A stretch of DNA of 51,061 nt, from the NCBI GenBank assembly GCA_029550525.1, contig JAKPHF010000053.1:1-51061 (forward strand), read 5' to 3'. The notes below the pieces were generated by a model. It saw only the letters and a program-made list of their open reading frames with translations. It had not been told where the DNA came from and searched no databases. Position 1 is the stretch's first letter. Every line of letters starts with the position of its first letter. Made by a program: the position numbers and the translations under genes. Below are positions 7,328 to 16,617 of the stretch, piece by piece. Source of the stretch: Planctomycetota bacterium (GTDB taxonomy: Bacteria > Planctomycetota > Phycisphaerae > UBA1845 > PWPN01).

Positions 7328-10237
7328 GTGACGCTCACCGCCTCGAAACAGCAGGCACTCCAACAGGCGACCGACTGCGAAATCCGATTCGACGACCTGA
7401 CGCGGCAGCTTTACTCGACCGACGCCTCCATCTACCAGATCGAGCCGGTCGGTGTCGCCTTCCCTCGCTCGGCCGCCGAGGCCGCCAGCGTCATCCGGGC
7501 GGCCGGCGACGCCGGCATCAACATCATCCCGCGAGGCGCGGGCACGGGCCTGGCGGGCGGCGCCATCGGCGACGGCCTGGTCATCGATTTCGCCCGGTAC
7601 AACCGCCAGATCACGGAGTTCGACAAAGAACGGCGAACCGTCCGCGTCGCCCCCGGCGTGGTGCTCGATCAGCTCAACAGCTTTCTGGGCCCTCATGGGC
7701 TTTGGTTCGGCCCGGACGTGGCCACCAGCTCGCGGGCAACCATCGGCGGCATGATCGCCAACAACTCGTCCGGCGCCCGCACGCCCGTATTCGGCACCAC
7801 CGCCGAGCACCTGCGCTCGGTGGAGATCATCCTGGCCGACGGCCGCATCGTGAACGTGGGTGAAGGCTTCGACCCCCTGCCCGAGATCCGCGCTGCCGTG
7901 GACGGGATCGTCAACACACATGCCGATCTCATTCGCGACCGGCTGCACGACCGCATCTCGAAGCGCTGGCCGGGCTATGGTTTCGACCGCTACCTCAAGA
8001 AGCCGGGCGACCTGGCCAAGATCGTCGCCGGCAGCGAGGGCACGCTGTGCGCGGTCATGAGCGCCGAGCTGAACCTCGTGCCCGTCCCGAAGCGGCGAGC
8101 GCTCGGCGTGCTCTTCTTCGACTCGGTGGCCGACGCCATGCAGGCGACGGTGGAGATTCTCGATCTGCACCCGCCGGCCATCGAACACGTCGATCGGCTC
8201 TTGTTCGATCAGACCCGCGGCCGGCTGAACTTCAAGGCCGCCCGCGATCTGCTGCAGCTCGACGAAAAGCCCGCCGAGGCGTTCCTCATCGTCGAGTTCT
8301 TCGACGACGACACAGACGACAAACTGGCCGAACTGGCCCGTCGCAACATCGGCACGCGCAAGTTGATCTGCAAGGATCCGGCCCAGCAGGCGTTGATCTG
8401 GAATCTCCGCAAGCAAGGTCTCACGCTGTTGACCGCCTGCAAAGGACCGGCCAAGCCCACGCCCGGTATCGAGGACGTGTGCGTGCCGCCCGAGACGCTG
8501 CCCGAGTATGTCCGAGGCTTGCAGTCGATTCTCCAGCCGCTGGGCATCCAGGCGTCGTTCTACGGTCACGCGGCATCGGGGTTGCTGCACGTGCGGCCCA
8601 AGATCGACCTGCACTCGGCCGAGGACATCGCCAAGTATCGCCAGATCACCGACCAGGTGGCTGACCTCACGCTGCGGTTCAAGGGCTCGCTGGCCAGCGA
8701 GCACGGCGTGGGCATCGCCCGCACGGAGTACGTGCCGCGGCAACTCGGCCCCGAGCTCATGGACGCCTGCACGCAGGTAAAACGGCTGTTCGATCCCAAG
8801 AATCTGCTCAATCCGGGCAAGATCATCACTGACGGCCGGGAGTACCGCATCGACACGCAACTCCGCTTCGGTGCGGATTACGAGATCCGGCTGCCCTTCG
8901 AACCGCTGTTCCAGTTCGTGGAGCGCGACGAGTCATTCGTCCGCAACCTCGAGCAGTGCAACGGATGCGGCGGCTGTCGCAAGGATCCGCCCACGATGTG
9001 CCCGACCTACCTGGCCACCGGCGAGGAGATCATGTCCACCCGCGGTCGAGCCAATACCATCCGGGCCGCACTGGACCACAAGTTCACCGGCGGCAACGGC
9101 GACGGCTCCGCCCTGTTCGCCGAGGAGCTCGACAAGGCGCTGGAGTACTGCCTGTCGTGCAAGGCGTGCAAGACCGAGTGCCCGTCGAACGTGGACCTCG
9201 CGCTGCTCAAGGCCGAGATCCTTCACGCCCGCCATCAAGCCAAGGGCGTACCGCTGGTGGACCGGCTGATCTCCAAGGCCGACCTGCTGGGGCGGCTCAA
9301 CGCGGGCCCGCAGGCTCCCATCGTCAACACGATTCTGCGTAACCCGCTCGTGCGGATGCTCATGGAAAAGACGCTCGGTTTCGCCGCCGAGCGAAGCATG
9401 CCGCCCTACGCGAGCGAGCGGTTCGACAAATGGTTCCACAAGCGCGGCTCGTCCGGATCGCGTTCGTCCGGCAATGGTTCGGCCCGCCTGACCTCCGGGA
9501 ACGGCGACAGCACAAAGATCGTCTCCCGCGGCCGCGTGATCCTGTGGGACGACACATGGGTCCGCTACAACGAGCCGAACATCGGCAAGGCCGCGGTCAA
9601 GGTGCTCGAAGCGGCCGGCTTCGAAGTAATGCTCGAGAAGCGCCGCAAGTGCTGCGGCCGGCCGGCGTGCAGCCGCGGTGTCCTCGATGAAGTCCGCCGC
9701 CTGGCCGAGCACAACATTGCCGTCTTCAAAGACGGCACCGAGCCGATCATCTTCCTCGAGCCGTCGTGCTACACCATGTTCATCGACGAGTACCGGCAGT
9801 TGAAGATTCCCGGCGCCGACGCAGTGGCTCAGCGCTGCGTACTGTTCGAGCAGTTCATGTACGAGTTGCTGGTCCGCGAGCCCGAGGCTCTGCCGTTCAA
9901 GAGCGGCCTGGTGAGCAAAGTCGTCATCCACGGCCATTGCCATGCCAAGGCGCTGTCGGACGCGTCGATCATGCCCAAGCTGGCCAACAAAGTGCCCGGC
10001 GCCAGTGCCAAGTTGCTCGACACCGGATGCTGCGGCATGGCCGGCGCGTACGGCATGCTCCGCAGCAAGCTCGAATTGTCCAAGAAGGTGGCTCAGAACC
10101 TGATCGACAAGATCGAGGCCTGCGACCCCGACACGACGGTGGTGGCCTCGGGCACGAGTTGCCGGCACCAGATCCACTACATGACCGACAAGCATCCGGT
10201 ACACATGGCGGAGCTGTTGGCCATGGCGTTGGATTAG
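7328..10237 (+). CDS. FAD-linked oxidase with Fe-S (CCG) domains, D-2-hydroxyacid/D-2-hydroxyglutarate dehydrogenase-like
   Basis: 969 residues. I prefer the GTG at 7328 because AGGAG at 7315-7319 is eight bases away; an in-frame GTG at 7322 is too close. The N-terminal half is a GlcD/DLD-type flavoprotein with a PCMH FAD-binding fold (IIPRGAGTGLAGGA) and the FAD-oxidase C-terminal domain. A ferredoxin-like pair follows near residues 543-620 (CNGCGGC and CLSCKACKTECP). Two cysteine-rich CCG domains come next (CCGRPAC near 775, GCCGMAG near 900), which in this superfamily carry a non-cubane cluster or pass electrons on. The one-chain layout matches YdiJ-type D-2-hydroxyglutarate or D-lactate dehydrogenases. 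Substrate is not certain. Confidence 0.85.
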   Translation: MTLTASKQQALQQATDCEIRFDDLTRQLYSTDASIYQIEPVGVAFPRSAAEAASVIRAAGDAGINIIPRGAGTGLAGGAIGDGLVIDFARYNRQITEFDKERRTVRVAPGVVLDQLNSFLGPHGLWFGPDVATSSRATIGGMIANNSSGARTPVFGTTAEHLRSVEIILADGRIVNVGEGFDPLPEIRAAVDGIVNTHADLIRDRLHDRISKRWPGYGFDRYLKKPGDLAKIVAGSEGTLCAVMSAELNLVPVPKRRALGVLFFDSVADAMQATVEILDLHPPAIEHVDRLLFDQTRGRLNFKAARDLLQLDEKPAEAFLIVEFFDDDTDDKLAELARRNIGTRKLICKDPAQQALIWNLRKQGLTLLTACKGPAKPTPGIEDVCVPPETLPEYVRGLQSILQPLGIQASFYGHAASGLLHVRPKIDLHSAEDIAKYRQITDQVADLTLRFKGSLASEHGVGIARTEYVPRQLGPELMDACTQVKRLFDPKNLLNPGKIITDGREYRIDTQLRFGADYEIRLPFEPLFQFVERDESFVRNLEQCNGCGGCRKDPPTMCPTYLATGEEIMSTRGRANTIRAALDHKFTGGNGDGSALFAEELDKALEYCLSCKACKTECPSNVDLALLKAEILHARHQAKGVPLVDRLISKADLLGRLNAGPQAPIVNTILRNPLVRMLMEKTLGFAAERSMPPYASERFDKWFHKRGSSGSRSSGNGSARLTSGNGDSTKIVSRGRVILWDDTWVRYNEPNIGKAAVKVLEAAGFEVMLEKRRKCCGRPACSRGVLDEVRRLAEHNIAVFKDGTEPIIFLEPSCYTMFIDEYRQLKIPGADAVAQRCVLFEQFMYELLVREPEALPFKSGLVSKVVIHGHCHAKALSDASIMPKLANKVPGASAKLLDTGCCGMAGAYGMLRSKLELSKKVAQNLIDKIEACDPDTTVVASGTSCRHQIHYMTDKHPVHMAELLAMALD

Positions 10238-10240
10238 TGG

Positions 10241-10271
10241 GCAGGGGCTGGGGCCTGGGGCCTAAGGGCTG
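10241..10271. repeat. Family H GGGGCCTGGGG repeat, copy 1
   Basis: Tandem units of GGGGCTGGGGCCTGGGGCCTAAGGGCTGG, directly after the oxidoreductase stop. Related stretches lie at 43407, 43468, 48479, 48592 and 50719. Confidence 0.6.
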
Positions 10272-10326
10272 GAGGCGGGGGAAGATCCGCCGCCCCTACG
10301 GGGCGAAAAAACCGCAGGCGAAACAT

Positions 10327-10352
10327 GTGCAGGCAAGAACCCTGCACCACAA
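10327..10352. repeat. Family B half element (degenerate)
   Basis: GTGCAGG and CCTGCAC arms around CAAGAA, ending in CACCACAA like the right end of the full elements at 41200 and 42471. The left hairpin is absent. Confidence 0.55.
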
Positions 10353-10386
10353 TGCCATCGTAGCAACCAGGATCACGAGGGATGGA

Positions 10387-10412
10387 ACAGGCGGGCGGGA
10401 CGCCCGCCCCCC
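10387..10412. repeat. Family C palindrome, copy 1
   Basis: GGCGGGCG and CGCCCGCC arms around a GGA loop, followed by a C run. It lies just past the stop of the antiporter gene. Confidence 0.7.
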
Positions 10413-10422
10413 AAGATGCGCA

Positions 10423-11898
10423 CTACGTGTGTTCTTCCGGCCGACCGAAGATCAACTGGATGAACGGCTTGTCCTCGGCGCGGCAGAAGACGTATACGTG
10501 GTCGCCGGGACGCAGTACCGTGCTGCCGCGAGGGGCGATGAGTTCTTCGCCGCGAACCAGCAACACTGCTGAACAATGCGGCGGGAACGGAATCTTCGAC
10601 ACGGGCACATTACAGACGGCCAGCGGCTCGGTGATGAAGAACGAGAGCAACTCGCCGTTCAGCAAACGGGTGGAGTTGATCTCGAGGGCGGCTACCGGTG
10701 AAGGCACGTCCGGTGCCTGCAGCCCCAACCGGCGAGTGACCCATCGCAGTGTGGCCCCGGGCACGATCGCACTGCAGACCACGATGAAGAACACGATGTT
10801 GAAGACGTTCATGGCCCCTTGCACGCCCGCCAGCACGGGGAAGATGGCCAAAATGATGGGCACGGCCCCCTTCAGTCCGACCCAGCCCACGTAGGCCACT
10901 TCCTTGGCCGGATATCGGAACGGCAGCAGGCAAAGCGTGACGACCAACGGGCGGGCAACAAAGGCCATGAACAACGCGATGGCGATCCCCACCCACGCCA
11001 CCGACATCAACTGCGAAGGAAACACCAGCAACCCGAACATGAGGAACATGGTAATCTGGCTGAGCCAGGCGATGGCGTCGAGGACGCGAGCCAGGCCGCT
11101 CTGAAGCGGGATACGACTGTTGCCGATCACCACCGCCGCGGCATAGACGGCCAGGAAGCCGCTGCCTCCGATCAACGTGGTGACGCCGTAGCAGAGAAAC
11201 GCCCCGCCCATGATGAGCACGGGATAGAAGCCGGCGGTCGAAAGCCGTACGCGCCGCAGAAGCCATCGCGCGGCGTAACCGAAGCCGACGCCGGCGGCCA
11301 GACCGATGGCCAACTGCAGCGGCACGCCGGTGATGAGATCCGTGCGATCCACCTGCTCGCCGGCGACCACCGTGGTGACCGCCAACGTAAGGATCACGGC
11401 CATCGGGTCGTTGATCCCGGATTCGAGTTCGATGGTGGTGGCGATCCGCTTATGAAGGCGCAGCCCCCCTCCCCGCAGCACGGCGAACACGACGGCCGCA
11501 TCGGTGGAGGACACCACCGCACCCAGCAGCATGCTCTCCGTCCAGGGCAGGCCCATGAAGCGAGCGAACAGGGCTACCAGCCCGGCCGTGCCGGCCACAC
11601 CGAATGTGGCCAGGATGGCCGCCGGCTTGAAGCTCTCTTTGACGGAGGCGACGGACGTGTTCAGGCCGCCGTCGAGCAGGATCAGCACGAGAGCGGCCGT
11701 ACCGACTCGGAAGGCGAAGCCATAATCATCGAATGACACCCCCCCGAGGCCCTCGGAGCCGGCCAGGATGCCCAGAAGGAGAAACAATAGAACCACCGGC
11801 ACCCCCAGCCGCTCGAGTGTGCGTCCGGACAGGACGCTGGCTGCGATGAGGAAGCCGAAGATTGCCAGAAGCAGTGCTGTGCTGGTCAGTTCAACCAT
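10423..11898 (-). CDS. K+/H+ antiporter of the CPA1 family (NhaP2/CvrA type)
   Basis: 491 residues. The N-terminal ~395 residues form about 12 membrane helices with the CPA1 signature: LFLLLGILAGSEG in helix 2, and GAVVSSTDAAVVF followed by ESGINDPMAVILT in the ion-binding core. The C-terminal ~90 residues form a soluble RCK_C/TrkA_C-like domain (RGSTVLRPGDHVYVF), usual for NhaP2/CvrA proteins that regulate cytoplasmic K+ and volume. It acts in the inner membrane. The start ATG has no clear ribosome binding site, but no better in-frame start exists. It is transcribed alone, and its 3' flank is full of repeat elements. Confidence 0.88.
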   Translation of the reverse strand: MVELTSTALLLAIFGFLIAASVLSGRTLERLGVPVVLLFLLLGILAGSEGLGGVSFDDYGFAFRVGTAALVLILLDGGLNTSVASVKESFKPAAILATFGVAGTAGLVALFARFMGLPWTESMLLGAVVSSTDAAVVFAVLRGGGLRLHKRIATTIELESGINDPMAVILTLAVTTVVAGEQVDRTDLITGVPLQLAIGLAAGVGFGYAARWLLRRVRLSTAGFYPVLIMGGAFLCYGVTTLIGGSGFLAVYAAAVVIGNSRIPLQSGLARVLDAIAWLSQITMFLMFGLLVFPSQLMSVAWVGIAIALFMAFVARPLVVTLCLLPFRYPAKEVAYVGWVGLKGAVPIILAIFPVLAGVQGAMNVFNIVFFIVVCSAIVPGATLRWVTRRLGLQAPDVPSPVAALEINSTRLLNGELLSFFITEPLAVCNVPVSKIPFPPHCSAVLLVRGEELIAPRGSTVLRPGDHVYVFCRAEDKPFIQLIFGRPEEHT

Positions 11899-12076
11899 TC
11901 ATGACCGGTCGGACGCTCGTGACGGACAGGCACACGAGACACGAACCCTGCTATTATCGGCAGCCTCCAGGCCCCTGGACAAGCGCCGGTATGATGTAAC
12001 ATGAAGTCTGAACGCTGTCTGGTCGGCCGGGCTCGCTTGCCTTCGGCCGGCGAATCCGGTACAAGCCCGCCACGCC

Positions 12077-13024
12077 ATGACCGATGTCCAACCCACCGCA
12101 AACGTTCCCGCGCTGCGCCTGGTCTTCCTGGACCGCCTGCGGATCCTGGCCCAGATCGACATCGTGTCCGGCCATGCCACGGGGCGATATCTGTTCGCGG
12201 GCGTGGGCCTGCCGGTATTCCTGATCACCTCCGTGGCCATGTGCGTCCGCCGGCCCGTGCCCCCGACGGTGCGAGATGCCGCAGCCCGCCGGACCCGTGC
12301 CGTTCTTGTGCCCTGGCTGTTCTGGTCGGCGGCGTACATCCCGTTCCTGCTGTGGCGGGAATGGCGACACGGCCGGCCTCCGCTGGCCGTCTTCGAACCG
12401 ACCATGCTGCTGTACGGCCCGGTCATCCATTTGTGGTTCCTGCCTTTCATCCTGGCCGCCAACCTGACCGCGGTCTTCCTCGCCCGCCGTACGCTGAGGC
12501 TGCCGATCCGCCGAGTAATCTGGGCCTCGGCGACGATCGGCGCGCTCACCCTGTTGGCCTGTGCGTATGTCAGACTGCGCATGCCGCCGGTCGCGCCTTT
12601 CGGGCAGTGGGTCTTTTCGATCGCCTGCATCCCGCTGGGCATGGCCTTGGGCCGAGCGATCTCGCTCGACGCGCCGCGATGGAAGACGTTGATCCCCATT
12701 GGCATGGCGGCGGTCATCGTCCTGGCCGTCTCCGCGCTGTCGAGTACAGGAGCGACGCTGGAGTGGGGATTGTTGAAACGCTATGGGCTGGCCCTGCTGC
12801 TGATCGGAGGGGCCAGCGTATGGGCGGGACAAACGGACGGGATCACGCAAATGCTCGTCCGCAATTCATTCGGCATCTACCTGGTACATCCGATGGTGCT
12901 CATGGTGGCCGGCGAGTACAGCCTCGCAGTCCCATCGGTGCTGGTGGAAACGCTGCTGGTCTGGTTTGCCTCTCTGCTGTTTGTATTCTTCCTTCGACGG
13001 ACTCCGCTGGCCCGGCTGATCTGA
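12077..13024 (+). CDS. Acyltransferase 3 (OafA/YrhL) family membrane protein
   Basis: 315 residues with roughly ten hydrophobic segments. The start LRLVFLDRLRILAQIDIVSGHA and the RRTRAVLVPWLFWSAAY segment fit the acyltransferase_3 family, integral membrane enzymes that O-acylate sugars, glycans or lipids. The His of SGHA may correspond to the catalytic His of helix 1. At 315 residues it is at the short end of the family and has no periplasmic SGNH domain. The acceptor is unknown; nearby genes give no pathway. No strong ribosome binding site is seen before the ATG at 12077. Confidence 0.75.
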   Translation: MTDVQPTANVPALRLVFLDRLRILAQIDIVSGHATGRYLFAGVGLPVFLITSVAMCVRRPVPPTVRDAAARRTRAVLVPWLFWSAAYIPFLLWREWRHGRPPLAVFEPTMLLYGPVIHLWFLPFILAANLTAVFLARRTLRLPIRRVIWASATIGALTLLACAYVRLRMPPVAPFGQWVFSIACIPLGMALGRAISLDAPRWKTLIPIGMAAVIVLAVSALSSTGATLEWGLLKRYGLALLLIGGASVWAGQTDGITQMLVRNSFGIYLVHPMVLMVAGEYSLAVPSVLVETLLVWFASLLFVFFLRRTPLARLI

Positions 13025-13075
13025 CACCGCAGGGACCGGCCTCTTGCCCACCGGTCCCCTGATGCCGGCCTACCT

Positions 13076-13834
13076 TCACGCTTCGGCCACTTCCGCCTGC
13101 CGGGCTCGCAACGGTGATTCGAACCCCTTCCGCTCGCAGACAGCGCCGATGATCTCGTCGAAGCGGGCGATGTGATAGCTGTCGAGCCGTACGGTGTCTT
13201 CCCGGCCGTCGGCGTCTCGGTAAACCAAGTCCAGCCAGCCCTTGCGATCGTAGTCGGAGGTATCCAGGCCGGTCATGGCGTCCCAGGAGACGTGCCGGCC
13301 CTTGGACGTCAGGCCCGTGTCGTCCACGACGGTCTTCATGGTGTTGATGCGAATGTAGTAGATCCCTACGCCGATCGACACCACGCCGAGGATCGCACCG
13401 AGAATCTTCTGCAACTGAATGTCGCTCTCGCTCTTTTGAATATTCTCGAGTGGCTTGACCTCATCGCGAACCTTTCCGTCGGCCAGCGTGATCCTGGCAC
13501 AAGCGGCCGGCCCGACATACCAGTGGTCCTTGGCCGCAAACAAGCCCTCGCCTTCCACCACCACCGCCGGCTTGCCCAGCAACGCCTCCACCTCCGCCTC
13601 TGTCATGCCGGGCTGAATTTTGCGCAGCTCGGCCGTGAGCACCTTGGGGTTGGTCTGGAGATTGGCTTTTAGCTCGGCCGGCACGTTGATGTTCTGTCGG
13701 GCCCACTCCAGGTTCTTGGCCGGATAGCCCCAGAACCCGTCGTAGGCAAAGTAGGCGGCAAAGACCACGCACATGCCCAGAAATATGCCCAGGCGGACCC
13801 GATGTTCCGTCGTCGTGCCGGATTCGATTCTCAT
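13076..13834 (-). CDS. Membrane protein with a BamE/SmpA-like motif, function unknown
   Basis: 252 residues from the ATG at 13834, preceded by GGAGA; an in-frame TTG lies two codons earlier. One membrane helix is at about residues 12-32 and a second near 145-165. Between them is IQPGMTEAEVEALLGKP, which matches the short motif of BamE/SmpA-type domains, often involved in protein contacts in the envelope. The part after the second helix looks soluble, with alternating charged strands. I cannot name the family. It faces the acyltransferase gene tail to tail, 51 bases apart, and has no operon partner. Confidence 0.7.
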   Translation of the reverse strand: MRIESGTTTEHRVRLGIFLGMCVVFAAYFAYDGFWGYPAKNLEWARQNINVPAELKANLQTNPKVLTAELRKIQPGMTEAEVEALLGKPAVVVEGEGLFAAKDHWYVGPAACARITLADGKVRDEVKPLENIQKSESDIQLQKILGAILGVVSIGVGIYYIRINTMKTVVDDTGLTSKGRHVSWDAMTGLDTSDYDRKGWLDLVYRDADGREDTVRLDSYHIARFDEIIGAVCERKGFESPLRARQAEVAEA

Positions 13835-14086
13835 GTCCAAAAGGTTCTCCGCTCGATTTGAACGACGCCCGCCTCGTGTGGCGACAACCTATCTTTTCCG
13901 CACCCGCTCGGGATTGCAAGTCAGGTCCCAGCAGTTATACGTTTTCCCACCACCTCAGGGCCGGCGGATACCGCCCGGATAACTGCCGCGTCTTGTAGAT
14001 TGCCCCCTGATCCGCCATAATGGTTTGCTGGATATTAAAGAACCGGCACATGGGGCCTGGGACGGACCCTGGAGAGGCCTTTTCGA

Positions 14087-14851
14087 ATGAAAGCCAGTCT
14101 CGGCGCACACTGCGACGATTTTTACGTTAGCTCCCGCATCTACCTGAAGTTGGACCTGTCTCTCGAACGAGAGACGGTCTTGCACTTTTTCGAGCGGATC
14201 CGGCGAGAGTATCCTTCCATGCGACGGATGCGGCGGCGGGATGACGGGGCGTTGGTGCTGGAAGAGAGCGATATGGCGGGCCGCGACGGGCGCGCGAAGC
14301 GTTGGGTACGGCTGGAACCCGGTGCCATCCGGTTCGGCTTCTTCGCACCGCCCACGCCCGAAGATTATCGCTCCTTCGGCGAGTTGCTGCTCGACAACGC
14401 TCCCTGCCATCTGACGCTCAGCGATCTGGACATAGACTATCTCGAGGTGGTGTACGGATTCGACCTGGTCTATGCCGGCAACCATGACCGGCTGGTGGCC
14501 GAGACGCTCTATGCGGACCATCCGTTCGCTCGCTTCCTGCTCGGGCACGAGGCCGCCCACACCATCGACTGCCAGCCGAGCTTCGGCATTACGTTGAATG
14601 GCATGTGCGACACGCAGGCGTACCTGGAAGTCAAGAGCCGCACCACCACGTATGAAGTCCGCACGGGCGACTTTGAGGACCAGTTGCTGAGCGTGTATCT
14701 GACCATTCGCCGCTATTGGGGCTTCGGCGAGCCGACCGATCTCTGCAAGGCGTACGGGCAACTGGCGGACCTCGGCGAACAGCTCGCGGCCCGCCGCGTG
14801 GTGCCTCTGGTGGTCAAACCGCTCGCCCACGCCATCGCCAGCCGGCCCTGA
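14087..14851 (+). CDS. Conserved-looking protein of unknown function
   Basis: 254 residues, cytoplasmic by composition, with no signal peptide or membrane helix. It starts MKASLGAHCDDFYV and contains many charged and aromatic residues (RRMRRRDDG, FFAPPTPEDYRSFGELLLDNAP, YEVRTGDFEDQLLSVYLTIRRYWGFG). No family recognised. Codon use matches its neighbours, and it lies on the same strand as tatC, 155 bases upstream of it. No ribosome binding site stands out. Confidence 0.7.
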   Translation: MKASLGAHCDDFYVSSRIYLKLDLSLERETVLHFFERIRREYPSMRRMRRRDDGALVLEESDMAGRDGRAKRWVRLEPGAIRFGFFAPPTPEDYRSFGELLLDNAPCHLTLSDLDIDYLEVVYGFDLVYAGNHDRLVAETLYADHPFARFLLGHEAAHTIDCQPSFGITLNGMCDTQAYLEVKSRTTTYEVRTGDFEDQLLSVYLTIRRYWGFGEPTDLCKAYGQLADLGEQLAARRVVPLVVKPLAHAIASRP

Positions 14852-15006
14852 ACCGACATGCGATCCACTCCGGGCTGCCGGCATTTCCTCGAGACACCGG
14901 CGGCCCGGCGGCGTAATACGGAAGTGATTCACACGAGTGCTGCCGGATCCAATACCGGGTTTGCATCGTCCCGGATGTGTGCCGAACAAAACCGAACGGA
15001 CGCAAT

Positions 15007-16053
15007 ATGAGCGTTCTCAACAAAGTATTTGCTTCCGCCCCCAGTAATCCCGACGACGTCCGCATGACGTTGGGCGAGCATCTGGAGGAGTTGCGGACGC
15101 GGCTGATCCGGGCCCTCATCGGCCTGTTCGTCGGAACCGTCGTCTGCTACATGTTCATTGACTACCTTCAGGCTTTCCTGATGTGGCCGGTGTTCGCCAT
15201 CTACCGCAGTCACGGCCTGCCCGCCGAAATCCGCACCATGGCCCCGGCCGAGCAGTTCATGACCGACCTGAAGGTCGCCCTCATCATCGGGCTGATCGTC
15301 TCGGCGCCCTACAGCATCATGCAGATTTGGGGCTTTATTGCCGCCGGGCTCTATCCCCATGAACGCCGATGGGTTCGCGCCTTCGCTCCGGTCTCGATCA
15401 TCTTGTTTTTCACCGGAGCAGTGTTTCTCATCGTGGTGGTCAACCCGCTGCTCCTGAAGTTTCTGCTCACGTACCGAACCGATCTGCCCGACGTGGCCCG
15501 ATTCATGCCCAGCTTTCTGGTCGCAAGCCAGGAGGGGGTGCCGATCACCGACACGACGTCGCCCCCAGCGACGGCTCCGAACACGTTGGGCACGCAGTTT
15601 ATCCCCAGTTACAAGGAAGACCCCCAGGACGTTGCGGACGGCGTCCTCTGGCTCAACGGCACGGAGCGGGAAATCCGCGTCCGCTACGGCGACAAGGTTT
15701 ACGCGGTCGCCCACGTGCGCGAGGTCGGGCATGCCAACCGGGTCGTGCCCGACATCCGGTTCTCCGAGATCATCCCGTTCACGCTCCAGCTGGCGGCCGC
15801 GTTCGGCATCGGTTTCCAGGTGCCCGTGGTGGTGGCCTTTCTTGCGGTTCTGGGCATTTTTTCGGCCGACGAAATGGCTCGATTCCGCCGGCACGTGATT
15901 CTCATCATGGCCATCGCTGCCGCCGTTTTCACCCCCTCACCCGACCCGTTCAGCATGATGCTGCTGCTTCTGCCCATGGTTGGCCTGTTCGAAGCCGGCC
16001 TGTTCGTGGCTCGGCGCATCGAACGCTCGCGGGCAGCAGCCCAGACTGCATAA
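15007..16053 (+). CDS. tatC: Sec-independent protein translocase TatC, with a large periplasmic insert
   Basis: 348 residues from the ATG at 15007; an earlier in-frame ATG at 14977 has no ribosome binding site. TatC is the membrane receptor that binds twin-arginine signal peptides of folded proteins. The N-terminal signature TLGEHLEELRTRLI and the six-helix pattern are clear. Usual TatC is about 250 residues. The extra length is mostly one loop between helices 3 and 4 (residues ~156-250), a soluble stretch on the periplasmic side. tatA/tatB are not adjacent. A likely Tat substrate is encoded at 34948-35865. Confidence 0.92.
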   Translation: MSVLNKVFASAPSNPDDVRMTLGEHLEELRTRLIRALIGLFVGTVVCYMFIDYLQAFLMWPVFAIYRSHGLPAEIRTMAPAEQFMTDLKVALIIGLIVSAPYSIMQIWGFIAAGLYPHERRWVRAFAPVSIILFFTGAVFLIVVVNPLLLKFLLTYRTDLPDVARFMPSFLVASQEGVPITDTTSPPATAPNTLGTQFIPSYKEDPQDVADGVLWLNGTEREIRVRYGDKVYAVAHVREVGHANRVVPDIRFSEIIPFTLQLAAAFGIGFQVPVVVAFLAVLGIFSADEMARFRRHVILIMAIAAAVFTPSPDPFSMMLLLLPMVGLFEAGLFVARRIERSRAAAQTA

Positions 16054-16125
16054 TCCGACGAGGCCGGGTCAATTACTCAGAGGCGAACGCTTTCCCACGG
16101 CTTGGGACTAGCGCACTGGGAGATG

Positions 16126-16157
16126 GCTCGCAGCTCAGAGCTCATAGCCCATAGCTG
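16126..16157. repeat. Family A AGCT-array, copy 1
   Basis: Units of GCTCATAGCCC and GCAGCTCAGA type repeated about every 7-8 bases, between tatC and the rplU terminator. Confidence 0.7.
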
Positions 16158-16161
16158 CGCA

Positions 16162-16197
16162 TGAGAGAAGCCCACCGGCTCGTAAACCGATGGGCTT
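16162..16197 (-). terminator. Hairpin terminator downstream of rplU
   Basis: AAGCCCACCGG (16168-16178) and CCGATGGGCTT (16187-16197). In minus-strand RNA the one odd pair becomes U-G and the stem is followed by CTCTC, whereas on the plus strand it is an A-C mismatch. This favours rplU as the gene it ends, about 105 bases after its stop. It could also stop tatC transcripts less well. Confidence 0.6.
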
Positions 16198-16302
16198 GGA
16201 AGCTCGACGTCCCGCTTTCCTCGGGCTCGATCTGCAATATTGTAGGCCCGCGGATGCAGCGGCGCCGCCGCATCTTGGCGGCAGCCACTGAAATCTCACC
16301 GA

Positions 16303-16617
16303 TCAGCCCACGATTTCGCTGATGGTGACCTGCAGGTGCTTCTGCCGATGGCCCGTGACGCGGCGATAGTTCTTGCGGCGGCGGTACTTCATGATGTGAA
16401 GCTTCTCGCCCTTGACCTCGCCCTCCAGACGGCCGATGACCTTGACGCCGGCGACCAGCGGCTGGCCGATGCGAGCGTCCGCCCCCTCACCCACGGCGAG
16501 CACCCGGTCGAACTCGATGGTTTCCTGGCCCTCGGGCAGATCGCGAATGTCCACGTAGATCTTGTCCCCGGGCGCCACTTTATATTGCCGTCCGCCGTCT
16601 TCGATAATCGCGTACAC
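16303..16617 (-). CDS. rplU: 50S ribosomal protein L21
   Basis: 104 residues, standard length. L21 binds 23S rRNA in the large subunit. The start MYAIIEDGGRQYKV and the end KYRRRKNYRRVTGHRQ...TISEIVG identify it. It begins with GTG, with GGAG nine bases upstream. In most bacteria rplU is followed by rpmA and often obgE. Here it stands alone with a strong promoter and its own terminator. Confidence 0.97.
   Translation of the reverse strand: MYAIIEDGGRQYKVAPGDKIYVDIRDLPEGQETIEFDRVLAVGEGADARIGQPLVAGVKVIGRLEGEVKGEKLHIMKYRRRKNYRRVTGHRQKHLQVTISEIVG

Noticed and set aside
6914..8860. A 648-codon open frame antisense to the FAD/Fe-S dehydrogenase
   Set aside because: It is the mirror of a GC-rich coding frame. 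It has no start site or domain, and the plus strand carries clear catalytic motifs. Similar long antisense frames at 8933-10204, 24300-25694 and 31346-33070 were dropped for the same reason.
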